Shown here piece by piece: positions 55,459 to 63,829 of a DNA stretch of 64,000 bases. Both the position numbers and the translations under genes were made by a program. Below the pieces are notes generated by a model. It worked only from the letters and a program-made list of their open reading frames with translations. It was not told the origin of the DNA and made no database searches. The stretch's first letter is position 1; every line of letters begins with the position of its first letter. This DNA comes from Blautia sp. An249 (lineage in GTDB: Bacteria > Bacillota > Clostridia > Lachnospirales > Lachnospiraceae), in assembly GCF_002159835.1 (NCBI RefSeq), contig NZ_NFJL01000001.1, positions 1 to 64,000 on the forward strand, written 5' to 3'.

Positions 55459-55902
55459 TTGGAAATCAGGGAGATGGAAAAGAATAAGAAACAGTTTCTG
55501 TCCCTGCTGCTGCTGGCAGATGAACAGGAAAATATGATAGACCGGTACCTGGATAGAGGAACGATGTATGTGCTGGATGACAATGGAGTAAAAAGTGAAT
55601 GCGTTGTCACAGACGAAGGAGAGGGGATACTGGAAATCAAAAATATTGCCACGAAACCAGGCAGCCAGAGGAAGGGATATGGAAAGAAATTAATTGAATT
55701 TCTTGCAGATAAATACCATGGACAATATAAACTGTTGCAGGTGGGGACAGGAGAGAGTCCATATACCATTCCCTTTTATGAAAGGTGCGGCTTTGTGCGC
55801 TCCCACAGCATTAAAAATTTTTTTACGGATCATTATGACCATCCCATTTATGAAGACGGAATTCAGTTAATTGACATGATTTATCTACGCAGAAATATTT
55901 AA
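55459..55902 (+). CDS. GNAT-family N-acetyltransferase
   Basis: About 147 residues. The acetyl-CoA-binding motif is IKNIATKPGSQRKGYGKKLI, followed by FYERCGFVRSHS. TTG was taken as start because AGAGG sits 8 bases ahead; a GTG nine bases upstream would overlap it. The substrate is unknown. Confidence 0.82.
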   Translation: MEIREMEKNKKQFLSLLLLADEQENMIDRYLDRGTMYVLDDNGVKSECVVTDEGEGILEIKNIATKPGSQRKGYGKKLIEFLADKYHGQYKLLQVGTGESPYTIPFYERCGFVRSHSIKNFFTDHYDHPIYEDGIQLIDMIYLRRNI

Positions 55903-55969
55903 TATCCGGGCGTGTATAAACCTTACTCAGCGGGAAATGTTATAGATAAAAGCGTTGAGGAGGCAGATA

Positions 55970-57403
55970 ATGGAATCCATTTGGTGTAAGACCTGTGATA
56001 TAAAGAGATACCCGGAGCTTGAGGGGAATGTGAAAACAGATGTGGTCGTAATCGGCGCAGGTATGGCAGGGATTCTGACGGCATGGCAGCTTGAGCAGGC
56101 GGGTGTGCATACGGTGGTGCTGGAAGCGGATACAATCGGGGCGGGACAGACGCAGAATACCACAGCAAAGATTACTTCGCAGCATGGGATGTTCTGTCAT
56201 TCTTTTATAGAGAAAAAGGGGAAGGAAACGGCAGAGAAATATGTTCAGGCCAATCAGGCTGCGGTAGAAGAATATAAACGGATTATGAAAGAACAGGAGA
56301 TTGCCTGTGATCTGAGCGAGAGGGATGCTTATGTCTATTCCGGGGAGGAAGAGAAATTAAGACAGGAGGCAGAGGCAGCACAGAGTCTGGGAATAGACGC
56401 ATCATTGGAACGTCAGATTGAAGTTCCGGTATCCTGTGCCGGCGTGGTGCGTTTCCCGGGGCAGGCGCAGTTTCATCCTCTGAAGTTTCTGGGAGCACTG
56501 GCAGAGAAATTAAAGATCTACGAACATACTCCGGCAACAGAAGTGAATGAAAATTTGGTAAAGACACCCCGCGGGAGTGTAAAGGCAGATAAAATTGTAT
56601 TTGCCACACATTTTCCTTTTATTAATTTTCCGGGACTGTATTTTGCCAGGATGCATCAGGAGAGATCCTATGTGATCGCACTGGAAAATGCAGGGAAAAT
56701 TTCCGGAATGTATATAGGAGACGGGGAGAACTCTCTTTCTTTCCGGCAGTATGAGAACTATCTGCTGTTGGGAGGAGCGGCGCATCGGACGGGAGAGAAC
56801 CGTACAGGAGGACGTTATGAAAAACTGAAAGAGGCTGCCGGGAAACTGTTTCCGCAAAGTTCTGTGGCTGCCTGCTGGTCAGCCCAGGACTGTATCACAG
56901 CAGATAAAATTCCATTTATCGGACCGTACGCCGCAGATCGTCCCAACTGGTTTGTGGCAACGGGATTTCAGAAATGGGGGATGAGTTCGTCCATGGTATC
57001 CGCTATGCTGTTAAGAGATCAAATCTGTGAAATCAGAAACCCCTTTGAAGAAGTATTTGCTCCGTCCAGATTCTCCATGGAGGAAATTCCTCAGCTTATG
57101 AAAGACGGAGGAAAAGCCGTAAAAGGACTGACGAAACGGTTCTTTCATCTTCCTTCTGAGACGGTAAATGCCCTGGAACCGGGACACGGAGCTGTTGTGG
57201 AGACTCCTTTGGGAAAAGCCGGGGTATATAAATCAGAAAAAGGGGAAGTTTTTCAGGTGGATGTGGTCTGCCCGCATATGGGCTGTGAACTGTCATGGAA
57301 TCCGGATGAACGCTCCTGGGACTGTCCCTGTCACGGTTCCCGGTTTGACTGTGAGGGAAATCCGATGGAAGGTCCGGCACAGGAGGGAATCCCATATGAA
57401 TGA
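55970..57403 (+). CDS. FAD-dependent oxidoreductase with C-terminal Rieske [2Fe-2S] domain
   Basis: 477 residues. A DAO-type FAD fold (DVVVIGAGMAGILTAWQLEQ near residues 22-41) occupies the first 370 residues, and a Rieske domain the last 90 with C-P-H-x-G-C (VCPHMGCELSW) and C-P-C-H-G-S-R-F. The pairing would pass electrons between FAD and an iron-sulfur cluster in one protein. Such proteins occur in Clostridia and Bacillus (YhfW-like); the substrate is unknown. It overlaps the next gene by eight bases. ATG follows GAGGAGG. Confidence 0.88.
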   Translation: MESIWCKTCDIKRYPELEGNVKTDVVVIGAGMAGILTAWQLEQAGVHTVVLEADTIGAGQTQNTTAKITSQHGMFCHSFIEKKGKETAEKYVQANQAAVEEYKRIMKEQEIACDLSERDAYVYSGEEEKLRQEAEAAQSLGIDASLERQIEVPVSCAGVVRFPGQAQFHPLKFLGALAEKLKIYEHTPATEVNENLVKTPRGSVKADKIVFATHFPFINFPGLYFARMHQERSYVIALENAGKISGMYIGDGENSLSFRQYENYLLLGGAAHRTGENRTGGRYEKLKEAAGKLFPQSSVAACWSAQDCITADKIPFIGPYAADRPNWFVATGFQKWGMSSSMVSAMLLRDQICEIRNPFEEVFAPSRFSMEEIPQLMKDGGKAVKGLTKRFFHLPSETVNALEPGHGAVVETPLGKAGVYKSEKGEVFQVDVVCPHMGCELSWNPDERSWDCPCHGSRFDCEGNPMEGPAQEGIPYE

Positions 57404-58304
57404 TTATTTCTACGGATGGTATTTCCGATGTCAGGGAAAAGAAGGATGTGCGGCGGTGATTCCGGCGGTACATCTGTCTTCGGAAAAACGTTCCTGTTCC
57501 ATTCAGGTAATCACAGAGAAGGGGAGTTTTTACAGAGAGTTTCCGGTTTCCCGATTTCGGCTGAACCGGAAAAAAGGAGTTATGCAGATTGGAGAAAACC
57601 TGTTTTCTTCAAAGGGAATCCGTCTGAACATGGAGGCCTTCCGGACAGAAGAGGAAAAACAAAAGAATACCGGAAAGCAGGATAAGAAAGCAGAAAAGAA
57701 AAGCGTGACGGTCCGCGGGGCTTTGCGATTTGGGGAATTTGCCAGACCTAAGTACGATATTATGGGGCCGTTTGCCTGGATTCCCGCAATGGAATGCCGG
57801 CATACGGTTTACAGTATGAGACATCGGGTGGATGGGTATCTGAGAGTGGATCAGGAGAAGCTGATTTTCCAAAAGGGAGCGGGCTATATGGAAGGGGACA
57901 GCGGACACTCCTTTCCGGAAAAATATATCTGGACACAGCAGTTTTTCCCCCGGGGTTCATTTATGACTGCGGCCGCGACTGTTCCTCTGGCCAAAGTGGG
58001 TTTTACGGGAACGGTGGGCTTTCTTTTTACCGGGAAGAAAGAGTATCGTTTTGCAACGTATTTAGGAGCCGTGGTCGAAAAGATGGAAAAGCAAAAGCTG
58101 GTGATACGTCAGGGACGTTACAGACTTTATATCCGCTTTTCAGAAACCAGTGGAAATATGCTAAAGGCTCCGGAGAGCGGGAATATGACCCGGAGGGTGC
58201 GGGAAAGTGTGGCCTGCAATGCAGAGTATCTGTTAAAGCGGGGAAACCGGACACTACTGCATGTGAAGTCAGGGAAAGCCGCAGCAGAGCGGGATGTCAG
58301 ATAA
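57396..58304 (+). CDS. tocopherol-cyclase-like protein
   Basis: 302 residues. FYGWYFRCQGKEGCAAVIP at the start, then a lipocalin-like beta-rich body (CSIQVITEKGSFYREFPVSR, MGPFAWIPAMECRHTVYSM, WTQQFFPRGSFMTAAATVP) as in the tocopherol cyclase family. Plants use this fold to close the chromanol ring; bacterial members have no known reaction. The start lies inside the end of the FAD-Rieske gene, so the two proteins are made together and may share a quinone-like or lipid substrate. Confidence 0.7.
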   Translation: MNDYFYGWYFRCQGKEGCAAVIPAVHLSSEKRSCSIQVITEKGSFYREFPVSRFRLNRKKGVMQIGENLFSSKGIRLNMEAFRTEEEKQKNTGKQDKKAEKKSVTVRGALRFGEFARPKYDIMGPFAWIPAMECRHTVYSMRHRVDGYLRVDQEKLIFQKGAGYMEGDSGHSFPEKYIWTQQFFPRGSFMTAAATVPLAKVGFTGTVGFLFTGKKEYRFATYLGAVVEKMEKQKLVIRQGRYRLYIRFSETSGNMLKAPESGNMTRRVRESVACNAEYLLKRGNRTLLHVKSGKAAAERDVR

Positions 58305-58332
58305 ATATAGAGGAGATGAGGTGGTCTTTACG

Positions 58333-58360
58333 ACTCCGGCTTACGGGCCGGAGTTATTTT
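58333..58360 (+). terminator. terminator of the FAD-Rieske/cyclase pair
   Basis: ACTCCGGC pairs with GCCGGAGT, followed by TATTTT. It begins the repeat-filled non-coding region 58305-58907, in which no gene was found. Confidence 0.65.
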
Positions 58361-58400
58361 ATGCAATAGGAAATTCCGCCGGATTTCCTATTGCATAAAA
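58357..58400 (+). repeat. perfect 18-bp inverted repeat
   Basis: TTTTATGCAATAGGAAAT and ATTTCCTATTGCATAAAA around the loop TCCGCCGG. The inner part (ATAGGAAAT...ATTTCCTAT) recurs at 58789-58814. Confidence 0.75.
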
Positions 58401-58402
58401 AT

Positions 58403-58469
58403 CGCTCCGCTGTGGATGCGACCAGATGCATTTGGAATTATGACTGCCTGCGGCAGTCTGCATCTGGCG
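58403..58469 (+). repeat. palindromic element, copy B
   Basis: Same block as 51995-52050 (CGCTCCGCTGTGGATGCGA, CCAGATGCA...TGCATCTGG), but with 11 extra bases (TTTGGAATTAT) inside the left arm. The stem is therefore interrupted. Confidence 0.7.
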
Positions 58470-58472
58470 CGC

Positions 58473-58533
58473 AAAGAGTACAAGTCCCTCATGAGTGAGG
58501 GATGTAGGGAGTTGAAGAGGACTTGTCCTCTTT
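58473..58533 (+). repeat. nested inverted repeat
   Basis: AAAGAGTACAAGTCC and GGACTTGTCCTCTTT are complementary with one mismatch. Smaller hairpins TCCCTCA/TGAGGGA and AAGAGGAC/GTCCTCTT lie within the same stretch. Confidence 0.6.
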
Positions 58534-58548
58534 GTTCTTATGTAATAG

Positions 58549-58785
58549 GATTAGGGTGTCAAAAGCCGCTCTTTTTTTCTATACTTGGCAAAATGCACAA
58601 AATATCCTTCCGCGCGAAGCGCACAAAAACACTCCGATGAGCCTCCGAAACCGGAAATCGTGTTCAGCAAAGGCTTCCACGATTCCCTGAGTCTCATCTC
58701 CATTGTGCGCAAAGTCGCGACGTCCGGATGATTTTGTGTATTTTACCGAAACATAATTCCAGAAGAGGCTTCTGACACCCGAATC
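58549..58785 (+). repeat. 237-bp element with long imperfect inverted arms (MITE-like or structured RNA)
   Basis: The ends GATTAGGGTGTCAAAAGCC and GGCTTCTGACACCCGAATC are complementary with two mismatches. Inner parts of the arms also match (GGCAAAATGCACAAAATATCC against the complement of the right side, and GCGCACAA again further in). The whole element can therefore fold into one long imperfect hairpin. It encodes no protein. Confidence 0.55.
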
Positions 58786-58788
58786 GTA

Positions 58789-58814
58789 ATAGGAAATCCC
58801 GTCGGATTTCCTAT
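58789..58814 (+). repeat. inverted repeat related to 58357-58400
   Basis: ATAGGAAATCC and GGATTTCCTAT with loop CGTC. It shares the core of the 18-bp repeat, so related palindromes bracket the island. Confidence 0.65.
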
Positions 58815-58822
58815 AAAACCTA

Positions 58823-58851
58823 TTGACAATCTATGATATATCGGTTATGAT
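58823..58851 (+). promoter_or_regulatory. promoter of the GntR-ABC operon
   Basis: TTGACA and TATGAT with a 17-base spacer. Confidence 0.7.
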
Positions 58852-58867
58852 AAATGCAAGTTAGTTA

Positions 58868-58881
58868 GTTACTCAAGTAAC
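58868..58881 (+). promoter_or_regulatory. operator of the GntR-type repressor
   Basis: GTTACT-CA-AGTAAC, a perfect 6-bp inverted repeat just after the start of transcription. It is placed as expected for YtrA-type autoregulation. Confidence 0.6.
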
Positions 58882-58907
58882 AAACATACAAACTAAGGAG
58901 TGATAGT

Positions 58908-59285
58908 GTGCGCATAGATACAAATTCGGAAAAACCGATTTTCATTCAGATAGCAGAACAACTGGAGGATTCCATATTCACCGGGGTTTTTCCGGAGGGA
59001 TCGAAAGTTCCCTCTACCAATGAAATTTCCGCGTTGCTGAATATTAATCCCCATACGGTCCTGAAAGGGATGAATATGCTTGTGGATGAAGAAATTATTT
59101 ATAAAAGGAGAGGTCTGGGAATGTATGTGAAAGAAGGGGCAGTCAGTAAGATTCGTGCGAAACGGCAGGGACAGTTTTTTGAACAGTACATAGCCACGTT
59201 AGTTGCTGAGGCATCGAAGCTGAACATGTCAAAAGAAGAAGTTATCCGGCTGATAGAAAGGGGTTATGAAAATGAATACAATTGA
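58908..59285 (+). CDS. GntR-family regulator, YtrA type
   Basis: 125 residues with a GTG start. Winged helix (PIFIQIAEQLEDSIFTGVF, VPSTNEISALLNINPHTVLK, DEEIIYKRRGLGMYV) and a short dimerisation tail, the layout of YtrA repressors that control ABC operons. Its end overlaps the ATPase gene. Probably binds the palindrome in its own leader. Confidence 0.88.
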   Translation: MRIDTNSEKPIFIQIAEQLEDSIFTGVFPEGSKVPSTNEISALLNINPHTVLKGMNMLVDEEIIYKRRGLGMYVKEGAVSKIRAKRQGQFFEQYIATLVAEASKLNMSKEEVIRLIERGYENEYN

Positions 59286-60141
59286 GATCAGGAATATAAC
59301 GAAAAAATATAAGGATGTTACCGCCCTTGACAATGTCTCTTTCTCCTTTGAATACGGGAAAATTTATGGGTTTTTAGGAAGAAACGGTGCGGGGAAATCT
59401 ACCTTGATTAACATTATTGCCAACCGTATTTTTGCAGATGAGGGTGAGATTCGGATTGATGGTTTAACGGCCAGAGAAAATATGCAGATCCATGAAAAGA
59501 TTTTCTGCATGAGCGAGGCGGATCTGTATTCCACAGGTTTAAAAATCAGAGATCAGTTTAAATGGATTGACCGTTTTTATGAAGCGTTTGATTTGGAAAA
59601 AGCCTTTGAGACTGCAGAAAAATTTGAACTGAATGTGAACAAAAAATATAAACAGCTTTCCAAAGGGTATCAGTCCATTTTCAAATTAACGGTGGCTCTG
59701 GCGCTTAAGGTACCGTATGTGATTTTTGACGAGCCGGTGCTGGGGTTGGACGCCAACCACAGAGAACTGTTTTATCATCTTTTACTGAAAGAATATGAAG
59801 AAAGCGAACGAACCATTATTATTGCCACCCATCTGATTGAAGAAGTATCCCACCTGATAGAGGAAGTGGTGCTGATTGACAAAGGAAAAATACTGCTGCA
59901 GGACAGTGTGGAAAATCTGATGGAATCCGGATACAGTGTATCCGGCACTATGCAGGAGGTAGACGCTTACTGTAAAGGGAAGAATGTAATCGGCTGTGAC
60001 GAACTGGGCGGATTGAAAATTGCCTATGTGCTGGGAGAAAAATCACCGCTGCCCCAGGAAAGTCACTTGCAGATTTCGGCCATAAATTTACAAAAGCTGT
60101 TTGTAAAACTGACAGAGAAAGGCGGGAAGGAAGATGAATAA
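59272..60141 (+). CDS. ABC transporter ATP-binding protein (YtrB-like)
   Basis: 289 residues. Walker A GRNGAGKST, signature region LSKGYQSIFKLTVALAL and Walker B VIFDEPVLGLD. ATG at 59272 is preferred because AAAGGGG lies 8 bases ahead; an ATG two codons earlier is too close. It overlaps both neighbours, as expected for an operon. In Bacillus the YtrA-controlled transporter responds to cell-wall antibiotics; the same may hold here. Confidence 0.87.
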   Translation: MNTIEIRNITKKYKDVTALDNVSFSFEYGKIYGFLGRNGAGKSTLINIIANRIFADEGEIRIDGLTARENMQIHEKIFCMSEADLYSTGLKIRDQFKWIDRFYEAFDLEKAFETAEKFELNVNKKYKQLSKGYQSIFKLTVALALKVPYVIFDEPVLGLDANHRELFYHLLLKEYEESERTIIIATHLIEEVSHLIEEVVLIDKGKILLQDSVENLMESGYSVSGTMQEVDAYCKGKNVIGCDELGGLKIAYVLGEKSPLPQESHLQISAINLQKLFVKLTEKGGKEDE

Positions 60142-60850
60142 ATTAAAGGCGGTTATTCAATTTGAATGTATGACTTCATTTAAGTATATCTGGATTTTCT
60201 ATGGAATTCAGTATGCAGTCGTTTTACTGGCGACGCTGATCGTGAGGGTCAGTGTCGATAACGCAGAATATATCGGGGTCAGTGGTCTGGAGACAAATAC
60301 CTTTATTTATGTTGGGATTCTGGGAATGCTGGGATATAGTGAAGACTTTAAAATGCTGATACAAAACGGTTTTACCCGCAGATACATATTTATCGCCTGC
60401 GTTGCCATGTTTGGCTTTATATCAGGATGCATGGCTCTGGTAGATACAGTAGTGGGAAATGTGCTGCATTATGTTCTGCCCGGATACCAGTCTATATACG
60501 GCGGTTTATACGGATATGAAAATATTCTGCTAAACTGGCTGTGGCTTCTGCTTCTGTATATGCTTCTATGCAGTCTGTTTTATCTGGCTGTTCTGGTAGT
60601 GAATAAGGCAGGAAAGATCCTGTCCATTTCCCTGGGAGTTATCATTGGCAGTGTTGGATTGTTAGTTATGACTCGATTTGCTTTATCCGATTCCGCAGCA
60701 AATAAAGTGAGTGTGTTTCTGATGAAGGCCTTTGGCTTTATGCCGGACGGTACCATCAATCATTTTCTGCCTTTACTGACAATGCTTTTGCTGACAGTGG
60801 CTGCAGGCGCCGGCGCTTACGGGGTAATACGTAAAACAGAACTGAAATAA
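60134..60850 (+). CDS. ABC transporter membrane subunit
   Basis: 238 residues with six hydrophobic helices and no recognised signature beyond FKMLIQNGFTRRYIFIACVA in the second helix region. Overlap of eight bases with the ATPase gene marks it as the permease of this exporter. The sequence alone would not identify it. Confidence 0.75.
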   Translation: MNKLKAVIQFECMTSFKYIWIFYGIQYAVVLLATLIVRVSVDNAEYIGVSGLETNTFIYVGILGMLGYSEDFKMLIQNGFTRRYIFIACVAMFGFISGCMALVDTVVGNVLHYVLPGYQSIYGGLYGYENILLNWLWLLLLYMLLCSLFYLAVLVVNKAGKILSISLGVIIGSVGLLVMTRFALSDSAANKVSVFLMKAFGFMPDGTINHFLPLLTMLLLTVAAGAGAYGVIRKTELK

Positions 60851-60866
60851 TCCAGGTCTTTTGAGA

Positions 60867-60907
60867 AAAGTCTGTATACCTAAATGGGTGTATGGGCTTT
60901 TTCTTTT
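60867..60907 (+). terminator. terminator of the GntR-ABC operon
   Basis: AAAGTCTGTATACC pairs fully, with several G-U pairs, to GGGTGTATGGGCTTT around a TAAAT loop. A T-rich run follows. Confidence 0.6.
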
Positions 60908-60969
60908 GCTGTTTAAAGAAGAAAAAGCAATGGGAAAGGCAGCTTTAAGCGGCAGTCCGAAAACAAAAC

Positions 60970-61041
60970 TGACATAATGTCAAAATAAGTATTGACACGA
61001 TGTCAGAAAAGTGGTATGTTGTAGATACTGACACAGAGTCA
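60970..61041 (+). promoter_or_regulatory. promoter with three TGACA-type operators
   Basis: TTGACA (60992-60997) and TATGTT (61015-61020) with a 17-base spacer. Three 13-base palindromes share TGACA-n3-TGTCA: TGACATAATGTCA (60970-60982), TGACACGATGTCA over the -35 (60993-61005), and TGACACAGAGTCA after the -10 (61029-61041). The TetR protein two genes on is the likely ligand. Confidence 0.7.
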
Positions 61042-61069
61042 GAATAGATTAAAAGAGGAGTGATTGAAA

Positions 61070-61618
61070 ATGAAGAAAAATATTGGTTCTCAATTGGCAT
61101 TATATCCCACTCCCGTAACGGTCATCGGGGCAATGAATGGAGAAAGGCCCACATGGACACTGGTGGCGCATGTGGGAATTATCGGTCACGATCGGGTGCT
61201 GGTCAGTCTGGCAGCCCCTCATTTCATTAATCACTGTATTAAGGAGACCAGGAAACTTTCCGTCAATATCGTGGATGAGGAACTTCTTCCTTTGGCGGAT
61301 TACAGCGGTTCTGTCAGCGGAACGAAAGAAGATAAAGGTGGGCTGTTTGCCTATACAAAGGGAGACGCAGGAACGCCAGTCATCGAAAGAGCACCTCTTA
61401 CAATGGAATGTACCGTTGAAGACGTATACAATACAAAGGGATTCGAGAGTTTCATCTGTACCATTGACGGAACGTATGTGGAAGAAACACATCTGGATGA
61501 AAAAGGGAAGATTAATTATGGTTCCCTTAAGCCCGTGCTGTTTGAATTCCCGACGTATGAATATTTAAGAACAGGCGATGTGATTGGGAAATGTCTGTCC
61601 TTTAAAAATAAGGAGTGA
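61070..61618 (+). CDS. flavin reductase family protein
   Basis: 182 residues of the FMN-binding split-barrel type (LYPTPVTVIGAMNGERPTWT, VSLAAPHFINHCIKETRKLS, LSVNIVDEELLP). ATG follows AGAGGAG with suitable spacing. First gene of an operon with a TetR gene, an iron-sulfur flavoprotein and an aldo/keto reductase, so a redox-stress or xenobiotic-reduction role is likely. Confidence 0.85.
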   Translation: MKKNIGSQLALYPTPVTVIGAMNGERPTWTLVAHVGIIGHDRVLVSLAAPHFINHCIKETRKLSVNIVDEELLPLADYSGSVSGTKEDKGGLFAYTKGDAGTPVIERAPLTMECTVEDVYNTKGFESFICTIDGTYVEETHLDEKGKINYGSLKPVLFEFPTYEYLRTGDVIGKCLSFKNKE

Positions 61619-61622
61619 GAAT

Positions 61623-62246
61623 ATGCCTAAAGGATCACCGGAGCGTACACAGGCAAGAAGAGAAGAAATTATTCATGCCTGTTCAAAACTGTACGAGACC
61701 ATGGGTTTTAAAGAAATAACCATTAAAGAAATTGCAGCGTTTACCTCTTTTACCCGCCCTTCTATTTATAACTACTTTCAGACGAAGGAAGAAATTTTTC
61801 TGGGACTTTTGCAGCAGGAATATGAGCTGTGGACAGAGGAGCTGGACAGGATTTCCTTTTCCGGAAAGGGCAGTTCCAGACTGGAAGCGGCGGATAAGAT
61901 TGCCCGTACTTTAGAGAACAGAGAGCTGCTTTTAAAACTGTTGTCTACCAATCTGAAAGAGATGGAACAGAACAGCCGACTGGAAAATCTGGTGGAATTT
62001 AAGAAAGCATATGGAGGGTCTATTCAGGCTGTCCGGGACTGTTTAAAGCGTTTCTGTCCGGATATGGAAGAGGCAGAGCGGGAAGAATTTGTCTATTCTT
62101 TTTTTCCGCTGGTATATGGAATTTATCCTTATGCTGTCGTTTCGGATATGCAGCGTGAGGCAATGAAGCAGGCAGATATAAAGTATCAGTACATGACGAT
62201 TTATGAGCTTGCTTATCTTGGAGCAAGAAGACTGTTAGGGGTGTAA
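61623..62246 (+). CDS. TetR/AcrR-family regulator of the redox operon
   Basis: 207 residues. Helix-turn-helix RREEIIHACSKLYETMGFKE, IKEIAAFTSFTRPSIYNYFQ, then a helical ligand-binding domain. It starts four bases after the flavin reductase stop, with AAGGAG before the ATG. The three TGACA-type palindromes before the first gene are the obvious binding sites, giving autoregulation of the operon. Confidence 0.87.
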   Translation: MPKGSPERTQARREEIIHACSKLYETMGFKEITIKEIAAFTSFTRPSIYNYFQTKEEIFLGLLQQEYELWTEELDRISFSGKGSSRLEAADKIARTLENRELLLKLLSTNLKEMEQNSRLENLVEFKKAYGGSIQAVRDCLKRFCPDMEEAEREEFVYSFFPLVYGIYPYAVVSDMQREAMKQADIKYQYMTIYELAYLGARRLLGV

Positions 62247-62268
62247 ATTTGGAAGTGAACTTCCAAAT
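62247..62268 (+). repeat. perfect palindrome after the TetR gene
   Basis: ATTTGGAAGT-GA-ACTTCCAAAT, 10-bp arms, directly at the TetR stop. A second small hairpin GGCGCA/TGCGCC (62280-62296) lies before the next ribosome site. It may be an operator or an RNA processing signal. Confidence 0.55.
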
Positions 62269-62311
62269 CTACCATTATTGGCGCAGCCAGTGCGCCATGA
62301 AAGGAGTAAAA

Positions 62312-62845
62312 ATGAAGATTGTTGTAATAGAGGGAAGTCCTCACAAAAAAGGATCTTCCAATCTGCTGGCAGAACAGTTTATGGAGGGTGCGAAAGAAGC
62401 CGGGCATACGGTCGGTGTCCTGGATGCAGCCCATATGAACATCCATCCGTGCATAGGATGTGAGCATTGCGGGATGGACGGAGACTGTGCATGGAATGAC
62501 GATGTGGTGCAGATAAAAGAGGCATTATTGTCGTCAGATATGGCAGTTTTTGTGACACCGGTTTACTATTTTGGAATGTCGGCGCAGTTAAAAATGGTTA
62601 TTGACCGTTTTTACAGCTATACAATGAAACTTTCCGGGAAAAGGCTGAAAACAGCCCTTATTGCGGCTGCCTGGGACAGCGATGAGGATGTTATGCCCTG
62701 CCTGGAAGCTCATTACCAAAAACTGTGCAGATATATGAACTTCGAGGACTGCGGCAGGATCCTTGGAACAGGGTGCGGAACGCCGTCCATGACAAAGAGA
62801 AGCATACATATGAAAGAAGCTTATCAGTTGGGAAAATCGTTATAA
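62312..62845 (+). CDS. iron-sulfur flavoprotein / NADPH-dependent FMN reductase family
   Basis: 177 residues. Flavodoxin-like fold with FMN loop GSPHKKGSSNLLAEQF and the compact cysteine motif C47-x2-C50-x2-C53-x5-C59 (HPCIGCEHCGMDGDC), which holds a [4Fe-4S] cluster in archaeal and clostridial Isf proteins. It passes electrons from ferredoxin-like donors to FMN. ATG chosen behind AAAGGAG. Third gene of the TetR-linked redox group. Confidence 0.85.
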   Translation: MKIVVIEGSPHKKGSSNLLAEQFMEGAKEAGHTVGVLDAAHMNIHPCIGCEHCGMDGDCAWNDDVVQIKEALLSSDMAVFVTPVYYFGMSAQLKMVIDRFYSYTMKLSGKRLKTALIAAAWDSDEDVMPCLEAHYQKLCRYMNFEDCGRILGTGCGTPSMTKRSIHMKEAYQLGKSL

Positions 62846-62867
62846 ACGGGAAAGGATGGAAAAAGAG

Positions 62868-63812
62868 ATGGATAAGAACAGAAACTTACCCAAAATCGCA
62901 ATGGGTGCATGGGCCTGGGGCGATGACGGAACATTTGGAGGAGTTCATACGGCAGAAGCGATGAAACCGGTCTTTGAGGCAGCGATGAAAAACGGCCTGA
63001 ATCTCTGGGATACGGCGTACGTATATGGTATGGGAACGTCAGAAAAGACGCTGGGCAGTTTTTTGAAAGAGCTTCCCAGAGATTCCTATTATTTATCCGA
63101 TAAGTTTACGCCTCAGTGTGCTGACAGGAAATCAAATACCCCTGTCGCGGATATGCTGGAGACACAATACCGTTTATTGGAAACAGATTCCATGGACATT
63201 TACTGGATTCATAACCCTGTGGATGCACCTCATTGGACGAAAGAGCTGGCAAAGTATTTTGAAGGCAGGGAAAACGTCCCCATGCTGGGAATATCCAACC
63301 ATAATCTGGCGGAAATCAAAGAAGCGGCCCGGATTTTAAAGGAACACGGATTAAGACTGTCTGCAGTACAAAATCATTACAGTCTTTTAAACCGTACTTC
63401 GGAAAGTTCCGGGATTTTGGAATACTGCAGAGAAAATGGGATGATATTCTTTGCCTATATGGTTCTGGAGCAGGGTGTTTTATCTGGTAAATACGATGTC
63501 GGACATCCGCTGCCTCAGGGAAGCGACAGGGGCGAGGTGTATAACGAAATTCTGCCTAAGGTAGAACCGCTGCTTGAAAAAATGAGAGAAATTGGAAATG
63601 AAAAAGGTGTTTCCCCGGCACAGATAGCTACAGCATGGGCGATTGGAAAGGGAACTCTCCCCATCGTCGGCGTAACGAAAATAAAGCATGTGGAGGATGC
63701 CGTAAAGGCACTGGAAATTTCTTTAAATGAGGAAGAAACTAATGCTCTTGAGCTTCTGGCTGACCAGGCAGGTGTAAATACGATTCGTTACTGGGAAAAA
63801 GCGATGGAATAA
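62868..63812 (+). CDS. aldo/keto reductase
   Basis: About 314 residues, a TIM-barrel NAD(P)H oxidoreductase: Asp and Tyr of the active site in WDTAYVYGMG, Lys in SDKFTPQ, His in IYWIHNP, and late GVTKIKHVEDAV for the cofactor. Another ATG 12 bases upstream is possible, but it overlaps the ribosome site AAAGGA. It continues the redox group and probably reduces carbonyl compounds. Confidence 0.88.
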   Translation: MDKNRNLPKIAMGAWAWGDDGTFGGVHTAEAMKPVFEAAMKNGLNLWDTAYVYGMGTSEKTLGSFLKELPRDSYYLSDKFTPQCADRKSNTPVADMLETQYRLLETDSMDIYWIHNPVDAPHWTKELAKYFEGRENVPMLGISNHNLAEIKEAARILKEHGLRLSAVQNHYSLLNRTSESSGILEYCRENGMIFFAYMVLEQGVLSGKYDVGHPLPQGSDRGEVYNEILPKVEPLLEKMREIGNEKGVSPAQIATAWAIGKGTLPIVGVTKIKHVEDAVKALEISLNEEETNALELLADQAGVNTIRYWEKAME

Positions 63813-63829
63813 TCCGGGGAGGTATGCCA

